Made by a program: the position numbers and the translations under genes. This document shows, piece by piece, positions 39,058 to 48,135 of a DNA stretch of 55,183 nt. Position 1 is the stretch's first letter, and the number at the start of each line of letters is the position of its first letter. The DNA lies in assembly GCA_046483065.1 (NCBI GenBank), contig JAWODW010000108.1:1-55183 (forward strand), in the 5' to 3' direction. The DNA comes from JAWVYT01 sp046483065. Its GTDB lineage: Bacteria; Gemmatimonadota; Gemmatimonadetes; Longimicrobiales; RSA9. The notes under the pieces were generated by a model. That model ran no database searches. It had not been told where the DNA came from and worked only from the letters and a program-made list of their open reading frames with translations.

Positions 39058-39507
39058 ATGGCGGACAACGGCGAGGAATACGTGGTGATCGAGCACCGGT
39101 CGGGGGGCAGCTTCGGCACTTTCGTCTGGGGGCTCCTGCTCGGAGCCGCCGCGGCACTGCTCTACGCGCCCAGGTCGGGGCAGCAGACCCGCGAGGAGCT
39201 CACCGGCAGCATGAACCGGCTCAAGGACCAGGCCGAGGACAAGATGCGTGAGGTCCAGGACACGGTCGCCGAGGCCGTGGAGGACGCCCGGCGCCAGTTC
39301 GATGAGGGCGTCGAGACCGCCCGCCGCGCTGTCGAGAGCGGACGGCAGGCCGTCCGGGAGTCCCGCGAAGAGGTCGAGCGCCGCGTGGAGGAGTCGTCCG
39401 ACGCCTTCCGCGCCGGCTACGAGGCCGCCCGGACCGCGGCCGCCGAGGCCGAGGCCGAGGCCGATGACGCCGGCCAGAGCCACGAGGACGAGCCCGCCGG
39501 GGAGTGA
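39058..39507 (+). CDS. YtxH domain-containing protein
   Basis: A 149-residue protein with one transmembrane segment (FGTFVWGLLLGAAAALLYAPRSG), whose end is the YtxH signature 'LYAPRSGQQTREEL', then a long Ala/Glu/Arg amphipathic helix (about residues 50-135) like apolipoprotein-type coiled coils, and an acidic tail. YtxH proteins are envelope-stress-associated in Bacillus, with no known activity. ATG 39058 follows a GGGAGG site. Its stop overlaps the GTG of the next gene. Confidence 0.85.
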   Translation: MADNGEEYVVIEHRSGGSFGTFVWGLLLGAAAALLYAPRSGQQTREELTGSMNRLKDQAEDKMREVQDTVAEAVEDARRQFDEGVETARRAVESGRQAVRESREEVERRVEESSDAFRAGYEAARTAAAEAEAEADDAGQSHEDEPAGE

Positions 39508-40550
39508 GCCCGACCCGGCAGCCCGAGGCCGAGGTCCAGCCACCGGACGGCCCCGACCCCGACGGGCCCGATAGCCCGGACACCACAGTGCCCGACGACC
39601 CGGAGGCCGCGGCGCCCGCGGCGGCCACGTCCGGAGAGGCCATCCCCGCGCGCCGGCCGGAGGAGCGCACCCTCGTCCAGCGGTTCCGTGCATACATGGC
39701 GGAGCTGGCCCGGGGCGTGTGGCGGAAGGGCGAGCAGGACAACATCTTCTTCCTTGCCGGTGCCATCTCCTTCGACGTCATGGTGGCGTTCATCCCCCTG
39801 CTCCTGGCTGTGGTGGGGATCGCCGGGAACGTGCTGCAGCGGCGGCAGGAGATCCAGGAGATGCTGCTCCGCTACCTCGACCAGACCATCCCGGTGGCGG
39901 TGAACCTGCCGTACGAGCGGATCCTCACCGACCTGGCCCAGAACAGCACGGGGATCCTGAGCATCGGTACCCTCTTCTTCCTCTGGATCGCCACCCGTCT
40001 CGTGGGCACGCTCCGTATCGTGCTCCGGGAGATCTTCGACATGACCCAGGCCCGTGGAATCATCACCGGGAAGCTGTTCGACGTCCGGATGGTGTTCATG
40101 GCCGGCACCCTCTTCGCCGTCAACTTCCTCCTCACGGTGGGGCTCCGGATCGGCGCGGATGCCGTGAGCCGCACCACCGGGATCCAGACATCGGACATCC
40201 CGTTCCTGAGCCAGGCCACGGCGCTCTGGCCCCAGCTCCTGGCGTTCATCACCCTCTGGGTCATGTTCTTTCTGGTCTACCGTTACCTGCCGCCCCGCCG
40301 GATCCGGTGGAACACCGCGGCCATCGCCGCCACCTTCACCGCCATCATGGCCGAAGTCCTCAAGTTCGGCTTCACCTTCTACGTCCAGAACGTGGCCCGC
40401 TTCGACGAGTTCTGGGGCAACGTGGCCACCTTCGTGATCCTCGTGCTCTGGATCTATTACACGTCGCTAGTGTTTATCCTGGGGGGTGAAGTGGCGCAGG
40501 TCGTGTCCATGCACCGGACCCGCAAGCGCCAGAAGCTGCGGCTGAGCTAG
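39504..40550 (+). CDS. YihY/virulence factor BrkB family membrane protein
   Basis: A 348-residue protein. An unusual 55-residue Pro/Asp-rich N-terminus precedes the YihY domain, which has six or so membrane segments: an early block FLAGAISFDVMVAFIPLLLAVVGI, then LSIGTLFFLWIATRLVGTLRIVLREIF, LFAVNFLLTVGL, a block around ALWPQLLAFITLWVMFFLVY followed by RYLPPRRIRWNTA, and a last one around FVILVLWIYYTSLVFILGGE. The family was once mislabelled RNase BN; its real role is unknown. GTG 39504 overlaps the YtxH stop by 4 bp. Confidence 0.9.
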   Translation: MSPTRQPEAEVQPPDGPDPDGPDSPDTTVPDDPEAAAPAAATSGEAIPARRPEERTLVQRFRAYMAELARGVWRKGEQDNIFFLAGAISFDVMVAFIPLLLAVVGIAGNVLQRRQEIQEMLLRYLDQTIPVAVNLPYERILTDLAQNSTGILSIGTLFFLWIATRLVGTLRIVLREIFDMTQARGIITGKLFDVRMVFMAGTLFAVNFLLTVGLRIGADAVSRTTGIQTSDIPFLSQATALWPQLLAFITLWVMFFLVYRYLPPRRIRWNTAAIAATFTAIMAEVLKFGFTFYVQNVARFDEFWGNVATFVILVLWIYYTSLVFILGGEVAQVVSMHRTRKRQKLRLS

Positions 40551-40605
40551 CGGAGTCATGCCGGGGTTCCGTCCACATCCAGAACCACGACGCCAGGAGG
40601 ACCGG

Positions 40606-41283
40606 GTGAGACGTGCGCTGCACCCATACGACGACGGGCCCGCGGCGTTCCGGGCGGTGCCGGGGCGGCCGGGTGAGGCACGGTCCGCGGCGCTCGCGCG
40701 GGCGCGGCCCGTCCTCGGCGTCACGCTGCTGCTCGCGGTCCTCGCGGCCCCGACCCCGGCGGCGGCCCAGACGTCCGGCCTCTTCCACGACAACGTTCCC
40801 GGCTTCATGGACGCACCGCTGGAGCCCGGTGAGCCGTACGTGGTGATCCGGTTGCAGGAGAACCGCCTCCTGCTGGTGGACGGCCGGGACGTGGTCTGGG
40901 CTGCGCCGGTGGCTACCGGTACGGGGTTCCGCCTGGAAGGTGCCGGGGAGAGCTGGGCGTTCGATACGCCCCGGGGCGTCTTCCGGGTGGAGCGGAAGGA
41001 GAAGGACCCGGTCTGGATCATGCCCGACTGGGCGTTCGTGGAGCGGGGCGAGCCCGTGCCGCCGGCCGACTCCCCGCGTCGCAGACAGGAGGGGATGCTC
41101 GGCAGCACGGCGCTCTATATCGGGTACGACCTGGCGATCCACGGCACGAACCGGCCGGAGCTGGTGCTGGACCCGGACCCGGACGCCCGGCGAGTCTCCC
41201 ACGGGTGCATCCGGATGACCGACGAGGACGCACGCCGCCTCTTCCACCACGTGGACGTAGGCACGCTCGTCCTGATCTATTGA
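40606..41283 (+). CDS. L,D-transpeptidase (YkuD domain)
   Basis: A 225-residue exported protein. A hydrophobic segment (VLGVTLLLAVLAAPTPAAAQ) is preceded by about 40 basic residues, longer than a usual signal n-region. The YkuD catalytic core spans about residues 80-225: YVVIRLQENRLLLVDG, TPRGVFRVERKEKDP, IHGTNRPE and the active-site SHGCIRM. It would form or remodel 3-3 peptidoglycan cross-links or attach proteins to peptidoglycan. GTG 40606 is preferred over ATG 40558 because AGGAGG lies 5 nt upstream. Confidence 0.88.
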   Translation: MRRALHPYDDGPAAFRAVPGRPGEARSAALARARPVLGVTLLLAVLAAPTPAAAQTSGLFHDNVPGFMDAPLEPGEPYVVIRLQENRLLLVDGRDVVWAAPVATGTGFRLEGAGESWAFDTPRGVFRVERKEKDPVWIMPDWAFVERGEPVPPADSPRRRQEGMLGSTALYIGYDLAIHGTNRPELVLDPDPDARRVSHGCIRMTDEDARRLFHHVDVGTLVLIY

Positions 41284-41305
41284 GCACGGTACATTGAAAG
41301 GTTGA

Positions 41306-41779
41306 ATGGCCGACCGACCGGCGGACGGGAAGAAGGTGGTGGCACGCAACAAGAAGGCGCGCCACGAGTACGAGATCCTGGAGACGTACGAGGCAGGCAT
41401 CGTCCTGAAGGGTCCGGAGGTGAAGTCGCTCCGGGCCGGGAAGGTGAGCCTGAACGAAGCGTTCGCCCGGGTCGATGACGGCGAGGTGTGGCTGTACGGG
41501 ATGCACGTGTCGCCGTACGATCCCGCGAGTCGGATGAACCAGGACCCCACCCGCCCGCGGAAGCTGCTGTTGAGGGCGTCGGAGATCCGTCGCCTGGTGG
41601 GGGCCACGCGGGAGAAGGGGCTGGCGCTGGTCGCGCTGGAGCTCTACTTCCGCCGCGGCTACGCGAAGATCGCGCTGGCGCTGGGCCGCGGGAAGAAGCT
41701 CCACGACAAGCGGGAGACGCTGAAGCGGAAGCAACACCAGCGGGAGATGGAACGGGAGCTGAAGAAGTACACGCCATGA
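41306..41779 (+). CDS. smpB: SsrA-binding protein SmpB
   Basis: A 157-residue protein, the family length. It binds tmRNA and brings it to stalled ribosomes for trans-translation. Landmarks: ARNKKARHEYEILETYEAGIVLKGPEVKSLR, VSLNEAFARV, RPRKLLLRASEI and the C-terminal KKLHDKRETLKRKQHQRE. No tmRNA gene (ssrA) is visible near it. ATG 41306 is preceded by GAAAGG. Its stop overlaps the amidase start. Confidence 0.97.
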   Translation: MADRPADGKKVVARNKKARHEYEILETYEAGIVLKGPEVKSLRAGKVSLNEAFARVDDGEVWLYGMHVSPYDPASRMNQDPTRPRKLLLRASEIRRLVGATREKGLALVALELYFRRGYAKIALALGRGKKLHDKRETLKRKQHQREMERELKKYTP

Positions 41780-43149
41780 CCAACGGCATTCTCGGAACGG
41801 ACCAGCGGAGCGGGGAACGGGGCCGGATGGGCGTCCGAGCGCCGCACCGGACGAACCCCACCAACATGGTGGGGGACACGAACGCGGTGGGGCGTACGAA
41901 CGCGATGGGGCGCCGGGCGCTTCGACGACGTCCACCGTCCTTCGCGGTCTTCGCGACGTTCGTCTTCTCCGCGTTCTCCGCGCTCTTCCCGACCTCCGCA
42001 CTTGCCCAGGATACCACGCTGCCGCCGTCGCTCCACGTGGACGGTGTGGGCGAGCCGGTCTCGGTGAATGTGGCCATGCACCGCGGGTACCCGGCCTATC
42101 CGGCGTGGACGCTGCGGAACCTGGGCGCCCGCGTGGACGGTACGGCGCGGGGCGCCCGCGTGGTCTTCGGCTCCGACACGCTGCGCTTCGACGCCGGCTC
42201 GCCGTTCTTCCGGGCTCTCGGCGACGCGCACCAGATGGTGGAGCCGGCGTACCGGGAGGGCGGGATCTTCTACCTCCCGCACCAGCTCTTCGCCGAGTGG
42301 TTCCCGTCGTCGTACCCTGACCAGCTGGAGTACGTGGACGGGCACCTGCGGCTGAAGTCGGCGGTCACTGCGGGCGAGGTTGGGACCAACGGGCCCGACG
42401 AGGCGGAGGCGGCGGGCGCGGCCACGGCGTCGCATACGCCGCTGGTGGTCCTCGATGCCGGCCACGGCGGCCCCGACCCGGGGCGGGTGGGGCCCAGCGG
42501 GCTCAAGGAGAAGGACGTGGTGCTCCAGGTCTCCAAGCGTCTGGCCCGGGTGCTGGCGGAGCGGGGCTACGAGGTCCGGATGACCCGCACCACCGACACG
42601 CTGATCCCGCTGGAGGAGCGCGCCCATATGGCGAACGAGTGGCGCGGCGACCGGCCGGGGCTGTTCCTTTCCATCCACGCCAACGGGGTGGACGACCGGC
42701 GGGTGACAGGCTTCGAGACCTTCTTCCTCTCCGACGCCCGGACCGAAGACGAGCGGCGGGTGGCGGAGATGGAGAACGCGTCGCTGGCGTACGAGTCGTC
42801 GAGCCGGGTGGTGGGCAGCGACGACATCGACTTCATCCTCAACAACCTGCGCAACGACTTCTACATCCGGGCGTCGCACAACCTGGCGGGGATGGTCCAG
42901 GACGAGTTCGGCCAGTTCCACCGGGGCAGCGATCGGGGCGTGAAGCAGGCGGGCTTCGTAGTCCTCATCGGCGCGTTCATGCCGGCGGTCCTGGTGGAGC
43001 TGGGGTTCATCTCGAACCCCGGCGAGGAGCGGCTCCTGGGCTCCGGCTCGTTCCAGCTCGACGTGGCCGGTGGAATCGCCGACGCCGTGGACCGCTTCTT
43101 CGAGGAGAACCGGGAGCTGTGGCGTTCTGCCGGGCCGGGGTCGCGGTGA
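41776..43149 (+). CDS. N-acetylmuramoyl-L-alanine amidase
   Basis: A 457-residue secreted cell-wall hydrolase. An Arg-rich 50-residue leader with short repeats (GDTNAVGRTNAMGR) precedes the signal segment (FAVFATFVFSAFSALFPTSALAQ). Residues 85-190 form an AMIN-like or copper-amine-oxidase-N-like domain, and residues 210-450 are the Amidase_3 zinc domain: VVLDAGHGGPDPG, the Glu in SGLKEKDV, SIHANG and the late LVELGFISN. It cleaves the stem peptide from MurNAc in cell separation. ATG 41776 overlaps the smpB stop. Confidence 0.9.
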   Translation: MTNGILGTDQRSGERGRMGVRAPHRTNPTNMVGDTNAVGRTNAMGRRALRRRPPSFAVFATFVFSAFSALFPTSALAQDTTLPPSLHVDGVGEPVSVNVAMHRGYPAYPAWTLRNLGARVDGTARGARVVFGSDTLRFDAGSPFFRALGDAHQMVEPAYREGGIFYLPHQLFAEWFPSSYPDQLEYVDGHLRLKSAVTAGEVGTNGPDEAEAAGAATASHTPLVVLDAGHGGPDPGRVGPSGLKEKDVVLQVSKRLARVLAERGYEVRMTRTTDTLIPLEERAHMANEWRGDRPGLFLSIHANGVDDRRVTGFETFFLSDARTEDERRVAEMENASLAYESSSRVVGSDDIDFILNNLRNDFYIRASHNLAGMVQDEFGQFHRGSDRGVKQAGFVVLIGAFMPAVLVELGFISNPGEERLLGSGSFQLDVAGGIADAVDRFFEENRELWRSAGPGSR

Positions 43150-43156
43150 GGGCGCA

Positions 43157-44089
43157 GTGACGCTGGAGCAGGCGCTGTTCGGCGTCACCTTCGCCAACCC
43201 CGTCCTCCTGGCGGGCGGGACCGCCGGCTACGGGCGCGAGCTCGATGGCGTTATCGACCTCGACGCCCTGGGCGGGATCGTCACCAAGGCCGTCACGCCC
43301 GAGCCCCGGGCCGGCAACCCGCCGCTCCGCACGGCCGAGTACGGCGCCGGGATGCTCAACTCCATCGGGCTGGCCAACGTGGGGCTCGACGCCTTCCGGG
43401 CCGAGAAGCTGCCGTGGCTCGCCGGGCACCTCGACTCCGCCCACGTCCTCATCAACGTGGCCGGGAAGATGGTGGAGGACTACGTGGCCGTGGTGGACGG
43501 GCTCGATGACGCCGACGGCTTCCTCGGCTACGAGCTGAACGTGTCGTGTCCCAACGTGAAGGAGGGCGGCGCGGTCTTCTGCGCCCGCAGGGACCTCCTC
43601 GACGAGGTGGTGGCCGCGGTACGGGGGCGGACGGACCGACCCCTGGTCGTCAAGCTGGCGCCGAACCTCCCCGACATCGCCGGCACCGCCGCCGTGGCCG
43701 TGGACGCCGGCGCCGACGGGATCACCCTTATCAACACGTTCCCGGGGCTCCTCTTCGACATCGACCGCCGGGCCGCGGTCCTGGGCGCCGGGACCGGCGG
43801 GGTGAGCGGGCCGGCGATCCTGCCCATGGGCGTGTACGCCGTTTGGCAGGTGGCCCGGCGCGTGGACGTGCCGGTCATCGGTGTGGGAGGGATCCGATCG
43901 GGGTCTGATGCGGTACAGTACCTGCTCGCCGGTGCCTCCCTCGTGGAGATCGGGACCGCGTCCTTCGCGGACCCCCGGGCCGGCGAGCGGGTGGTGGAGG
44001 AGTTGCGCCACTACGGCGGGCGCCACAGCGTGAGCCGGGTGAGCGAGCTGGTGGGAGCGGGTCGGGTGGAACCGGAGGAGGGTCGATGA
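43157..44089 (+). CDS. pyrD: dihydroorotate dehydrogenase (class 1B type)
   Basis: A 310-residue flavoenzyme oxidising dihydroorotate to orotate in pyrimidine synthesis. It shows FANPVLLAGGTAGYG, the class 1 active-site loop ELNVSCPNVKEGG, VKLAPNLPDI, NTFPGLLFDI and the FMN phosphate loop GVGGIRSGSDAVQYLLAGAS. The NVSCPNVKEGG motif points to class 1B, which normally works with an iron-sulfur PyrK subunit, but no pyrK is adjacent. GTG 43157 is chosen from the family N-terminus. Its TGA overlaps the pyrF ATG. Confidence 0.93.
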   Translation: MTLEQALFGVTFANPVLLAGGTAGYGRELDGVIDLDALGGIVTKAVTPEPRAGNPPLRTAEYGAGMLNSIGLANVGLDAFRAEKLPWLAGHLDSAHVLINVAGKMVEDYVAVVDGLDDADGFLGYELNVSCPNVKEGGAVFCARRDLLDEVVAAVRGRTDRPLVVKLAPNLPDIAGTAAVAVDAGADGITLINTFPGLLFDIDRRAAVLGAGTGGVSGPAILPMGVYAVWQVARRVDVPVIGVGGIRSGSDAVQYLLAGASLVEIGTASFADPRAGERVVEELRHYGGRHSVSRVSELVGAGRVEPEEGR

Positions 44090-44796
44090 AGGATCTGATC
44101 GTTGCGCTGGACCTGCCGAACGCGGACGAGGCTCTGTCGCTGGTGGACGAGCTCGGCGACGTCGCCGCCTACTACAAGGTCGGGGCCCAGCTCTTCACCC
44201 GGGAGGGCCCGGCCCTCATCGCAGAGCTCAAGGACCGGGGCAAGCGAGTCTTCCTCGACCTCAAGTACCACGACATCCCCCACACCGTGGCCCGCTCCGT
44301 GGAGTCCGCCGCCGAGCTGGGTGTCGACATGCTCACTATCCACGCCTCCGGCGGCACCGCCATGATGCGGGCCGCCCGGGGGGCCATCGGGCTCGACGGT
44401 CCGATTCTCGTGGGCGTCACGCTCCTGACCTCGTTCAGCGGCTCCGACGTGGAGGAGGTCTGGGACAAGGAGCTCCGCTCCCTCCGCGATGACGTGGCCC
44501 GCCTCGCCAACCTGGCCGCCGAGGCCGGCCTCGATGGCGTGGTCTCCTCCGCCCTCGAGGTCGAGGCCCTCAAGCGCCGCCACGGTGGCGACTTCCTGGT
44601 GGTCACGCCGGGGATCCGCCCCGAGGGCGACCCCGCCGGCGACCAGGCGCGCGTCGCGACCCCGGCCAGCGCCGTCCTGGCCGGCGCCGACTACCTCGTG
44701 GTCGGCCGGCCGATCCACGCCGCGGACGATCCCGCCGCCGCGTTCCAGTCCATGATGGACGAGGTCGCCGGCGCCCGGGCCCTGGAGACGTCCTGA
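44086..44796 (+). CDS. pyrF: orotidine 5'-phosphate decarboxylase
   Basis: A 236-residue TIM-barrel enzyme making UMP. It begins KDLIVALDLPNADEAL and carries YYKVGAQLF, the catalytic DLKYHDIPHTVA, IHASGGTAMM, GVTLLTSFS, VVTPGIRPEGDPAGDQARVATP and DYLVVGRPI. Gene order pyrD-pyrF with a 4-bp overlap supports a pyrimidine operon. The last residues (ARALETS) overlap the following start (TGATG). Confidence 0.96.
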   Translation: MKDLIVALDLPNADEALSLVDELGDVAAYYKVGAQLFTREGPALIAELKDRGKRVFLDLKYHDIPHTVARSVESAAELGVDMLTIHASGGTAMMRAARGAIGLDGPILVGVTLLTSFSGSDVEEVWDKELRSLRDDVARLANLAAEAGLDGVVSSALEVEALKRRHGGDFLVVTPGIRPEGDPAGDQARVATPASAVLAGADYLVVGRPIHAADDPAAAFQSMMDEVAGARALETS

Positions 44797-45230
44797 TGCG
44801 ACCCACTGCCGTCCTGGCCCTGGGGCTGACCCTCGGCTGCGCGGCGCCCGCCGCCGCCCAGCAGGTCGATGACCTGGCCGGGCTCCTGGACACCCTGGCC
44901 GTCCTGTGGCGCCACGGCGAGGCCGCCGAGCTGGCCGCACACAGCGCAGCAGCCGGCCTCGACCTCGAGGTCCAGGGCCGACCCATCGGCTCGCTCCACG
45001 GCCGCCGGGCCGCCGCCGCCCTCCGCCAGCTGTTGGGCAGCCAGGAGACCGTCAGCGTCCGTGCCGGGTCCGCCGCCAGGGTGGTGGGCGTGGACGACCG
45101 GGCCTTCGGCGAGTTCATCTGGGTGGTCCGGATGCCGGGGGCGGACGCCTCCGAAACGTTCAAGATCTTCGTAGCCCTGATCCGCGAGGAACAGGCGTGG
45201 CGCATCTCCGAGATCCGCATCTTCCGTTGA
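44796..45230 (+). CDS. secreted NTF2-like protein (DUF4783-like)
   Basis: A 144-residue protein with a signal peptide (TAVLALGLTLGCAAPAAAQ) and a small alpha/beta fold: GLLDTLAVLWRHGEAAELAAHS, LDLEVQGRPI, AAALRQLL, ARVVGVDDRAFGEFIWVVRM and a final strand WRISEIRIFR. This strand order is that of DUF4783 / SnoaL-like proteins, best known in Bacteroidota. Function is unknown. It overlaps the pyrF stop by one base and precedes the mscS gene. Confidence 0.7.
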   Translation: MRPTAVLALGLTLGCAAPAAAQQVDDLAGLLDTLAVLWRHGEAAELAAHSAAAGLDLEVQGRPIGSLHGRRAAAALRQLLGSQETVSVRAGSAARVVGVDDRAFGEFIWVVRMPGADASETFKIFVALIREEQAWRISEIRIFR

Positions 45231-45244
45231 TCGGAAAGGACGCC

Positions 45245-46321
45245 GTGCAGGAGCCGCAGGCAACGGCCCCGGTGACCGACACGGGCTCCATCGGGGCCGG
45301 GGCGGCCGACCCCGCCGGAAGCGCACAGACCGCCGTGGATGCCGCCGACACGGCGCAGACCGCCGCGGACGCCGCCGACACGGTACAGGGGCCGCTGGAA
45401 GCCGTCACCGGGATCGAATGGGGCGCCGTCGTGGACTGGACGGTGCTCCTGCCACGGTTCTTCCAGGTGGTCTTCATCCTGGTCCTGGCGCTCGTCGCCT
45501 ACCGCGTCCTCCGCCTCTTCACCCGCCGGCTCCAGCGGGAGGTCGAAGAGCCCGACCTGGTCCGGAAGCGGCAGCGGGAGCAGCGCGCCCAGACCGTGGC
45601 CAGCCTCCTCAACAACGTCGGTGCCATCACCATCGGCCTCCTGGCGCTCCTCATGGTCCTGGGCACCTTCATCGAGATCGGCCCGCTCCTGGCCGGCGTG
45701 GGCGTCCTCGGGCTGGCCATCTCCTTCGGCGCCCAGTCGCTGGTCAAGGACCTCATCTCCGGCGCCTTCATGCTCATGGAGGGACAGTTCGCCGTGGGCG
45801 ACGTGGTCCGGGTCAAGGACACCGCCGGTCTGGTGGAGAAGATCACCCTCCGGACCATGGTCCTCCGGGACATCAACGGTGTGGTCCACATCATTCCCAA
45901 CGGGACCGTGGACACCCTCAGCAACCTCACCAAGAGCTGGTCCCGGGCCGTCCTCGAGATCGGCGTGGCCTACAAGGAGGACGTGGACCGGGTCATGGCC
46001 GTCATGCTCGACGAGGCCATGGAGATGTGGAGGGACCCGGCGTGGGAGGCCCTGATCGTCGAGGAGCCCACCGTGCCCGGTATCGAGCGGTTCGACGACT
46101 CCGCCGTCACCATCCGCGTCATGTTCAAGACCCTGCCCCTCAAGCAGTGGGACGTGGCCCGGGAGTACCGCCGCCGCATCAAGAAACGGTTCGACGCCGA
46201 CACCATCGAGATCCCGTTCCCACACCGCACGTTCTACTGGGGCGAAGGGCAGGAGCCGAAGCTGGCCGAGCTGGCGAAGGACGCGGCGCCCCGGACCGGG
46301 CATGATCATACGGAACGCTGA
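45245..46321 (+). CDS. mechanosensitive ion channel, MscS family
   Basis: A 358-residue small-conductance channel. An N-terminal Ala/Thr-rich segment with short repeats (TAVDAADTAQTAADAADT) leads to three membrane helices, the last being the pore-lining TM3 stretch LLAGVGVLGLAISFGAQSLVKDLISGAF. The soluble MscS beta domain follows (LMEGQFAVGDVVRVKDTAGLVEKITLRTMVLRDINGVVHIIPNG), then the alpha/beta C-terminal domain ending RRRIKKRFDADTIEIPFPHRTFYWGE. It protects against hypo-osmotic shock. GTG 45245 is preceded by AAAGGA. Confidence 0.92.
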   Translation: MQEPQATAPVTDTGSIGAGAADPAGSAQTAVDAADTAQTAADAADTVQGPLEAVTGIEWGAVVDWTVLLPRFFQVVFILVLALVAYRVLRLFTRRLQREVEEPDLVRKRQREQRAQTVASLLNNVGAITIGLLALLMVLGTFIEIGPLLAGVGVLGLAISFGAQSLVKDLISGAFMLMEGQFAVGDVVRVKDTAGLVEKITLRTMVLRDINGVVHIIPNGTVDTLSNLTKSWSRAVLEIGVAYKEDVDRVMAVMLDEAMEMWRDPAWEALIVEEPTVPGIERFDDSAVTIRVMFKTLPLKQWDVAREYRRRIKKRFDADTIEIPFPHRTFYWGEGQEPKLAELAKDAAPRTGHDHTER

Positions 46322-46408
46322 TGTCGGCGCGGAGTATCTCGTCGCCGTGAACACGGACGCCGCCGCGAGGCAGCCCCTCGCCGCGAACACACACTACACC
46401 ATCGTCGC

Positions 46409-47899
46409 ATGGCACTGACTCTCTACAACACCCTGACCCGCTCGAAGGAGGCGTTCGTCCCGCTGGAAGAGGGGAAGGTGGGCATATACGCGTGCGGCCC
46501 CACCGTCTACCAACTTCCCCACATCGGGAACTACCGGACGTTCCTCTTCAATGACATCCTCCACCGCTACCTGGAGTGGAAAGGGTTCGACGTGACGTTC
46601 GTCATGAACCTGACGGACGTGGATGACAAGATCATCGGTCGGGCGCTCGAGGAAGGGGTCGCCATCGAGGAGTACGTGGAGCCGTACATCGACGGATTCC
46701 TGGCCGAGCTCCACCGGCTGGGGATCCGCGACGCCGACATCTACCCCCGGGCCACCGACAGCATCGACGCCATGACCGACCTGGTGGAGAAGCTGCTGGA
46801 GCGGGGCCACGCCTACCGGGTCGAGGACGGCTCCATCTTCTACGACATCAGCTCCTTCGACAACTACGGCAAGCTCTCCCGGATCCCCCTCGAAGATGTG
46901 AAGCAGGGCGAGCGGGTCTCCAGCGACGAGTACGAGAAAGAGGACGCCCGCGACTTCGCACTCTGGAAGGGTGTGAAGAAGGAGGACCGGGAGGTCCGCG
47001 CCGTCTGGGACGGGCCCTGGGGCTCGGCGGGCCGACCGGGCTGGCACCTGGAGTGCTCGGCCATGAGCATGGCGCACCTGGGCGAGACGTTCGACATCCA
47101 CACCGGCGGCGAGGACCTGGTCTTCCCGCACCATGAAGACGAGATCGCACAGTCCGAGGGCGCCACCGGCAAGCCCTTCGTACGCTACTGGCTCCACGCC
47201 CGGCACCTCCTCATGGAGACCGAGAAGATGTCCAAGAGCCTGGGCAACGTGGTCCGCCTCGGCGACGTCTTCCACGCCGACTACCCGGCCGCCGCCGTCC
47301 GCTACCTCCTCATGAGCGCCCACTACCGCAAGGAGCTCCGCTTCTCCTGGGAGAGCCTCGACGACGCACGCGCCGCCGTCCGCCGACTCACCGATTTCCG
47401 GGACCGCCTCGACGCCACCCTCGCGCCCGGCGCTGACGGCGACGGCTCCGAACAGCCCGGGAGTGGCGACGGCGCCGGGACCTCCGTGGGGGGCGCCGAC
47501 CTCGCCCCCATCGCCGACCGCGCACTCACCGACTTCGAGGCAGCCCTCGACGATGACCTCAACGTACCCGCGGGCTTCGGGGCGCTCTTCACCTTCGTCC
47601 GCGAGACGAACACCGCCCTCGACGAGGCCGCCGGGATGGCGGCTCCGGACCAGGTGGCGGCCGCCCTCGCCGCCCTGGACTCCATGGACGACGTGTTCGG
47701 CATCCTCGAGCTCGTCGACCGGGACGCCGACTCCGACGAGGAGCTCGCCGCCTGGGTCGAGCAGAAGCTCGCCCAGCGCCGGCAGGCCCGGGAGGACCGG
47801 GACTTCCAGCGCGCCGACGCCATCCGTGACGAGCTCGCCGACGCGGGCATCGTGGTGGAGGACACGCCCCAGGGCGCACGATGGAAGAAGGCGGAATAG
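46409..47899 (+). CDS. cysS: cysteinyl-tRNA synthetase
   Basis: A 496-residue class I synthetase. The HIGH-type motif is HIGN in YACGPTVYQLPHIGNYRTFLF, whose Cys is the first zinc ligand. GWHLECSAM and GGEDLVFPHHEDEIAQSE supply the other ligands, and KMSKS is exact in ETEKMSKSLGN. An internal low-complexity insertion (PGADGDGSEQPGSGDGAG) sits before the DALR-type anticodon-binding helices. ATG 46409 aligns with the family start. It is 87 bp after mscS. Confidence 0.97.
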   Translation: MALTLYNTLTRSKEAFVPLEEGKVGIYACGPTVYQLPHIGNYRTFLFNDILHRYLEWKGFDVTFVMNLTDVDDKIIGRALEEGVAIEEYVEPYIDGFLAELHRLGIRDADIYPRATDSIDAMTDLVEKLLERGHAYRVEDGSIFYDISSFDNYGKLSRIPLEDVKQGERVSSDEYEKEDARDFALWKGVKKEDREVRAVWDGPWGSAGRPGWHLECSAMSMAHLGETFDIHTGGEDLVFPHHEDEIAQSEGATGKPFVRYWLHARHLLMETEKMSKSLGNVVRLGDVFHADYPAAAVRYLLMSAHYRKELRFSWESLDDARAAVRRLTDFRDRLDATLAPGADGDGSEQPGSGDGAGTSVGGADLAPIADRALTDFEAALDDDLNVPAGFGALFTFVRETNTALDEAAGMAAPDQVAAALAALDSMDDVFGILELVDRDADSDEELAAWVEQKLAQRRQAREDRDFQRADAIRDELADAGIVVEDTPQGARWKKAE

Positions 47900-48075
47900 C
47901 GCCCGGATAGGGGCGGGCCCCGGGCGCGACCCAAACCGGTGAGGTGACCGTTTCCCACCGGCCCGCGCCGTTCCCCCCGGCCCGCGCCGTTCCCCCCGGC
48001 CCCGCCGTCTTCGGCTTACGCCGTCCCCGGCCCGCGTCGCTTCCACAGGCTCGCGCGGTTTCCCCCGGTTCCCGC

Positions 48076-48113
48076 CCGGGAAAAGTCCCCAAGCCCGGGA
48101 AAAGTCCCCAAAC
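48076..48113 (+). repeat. 19-bp tandem direct repeat
   Basis: GCCCGGGAAAAGTCCCCAA occurs twice back to back (48076-48094 and 48095-48113). It lies just before the palindrome cluster at 48136. The rest of 47900-48075 is Pro-codon-like GC sequence (CCCGCGCCGTT units), with no gene. Confidence 0.75.
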
Positions 48114-48135
48114 AAATGCCCGCCCGCGCGATCCA

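Noticed and set aside
41280..41306. possible tmRNA gene near smpB
   Set aside because: The gap is only about 22 bp and neither flank shows the tRNA-Ala-like ends of ssrA.
44603..46390. 595-residue minus-strand open frame
   Set aside because: Antisense shadow of pyrF, the NTF2-like gene and mscS.
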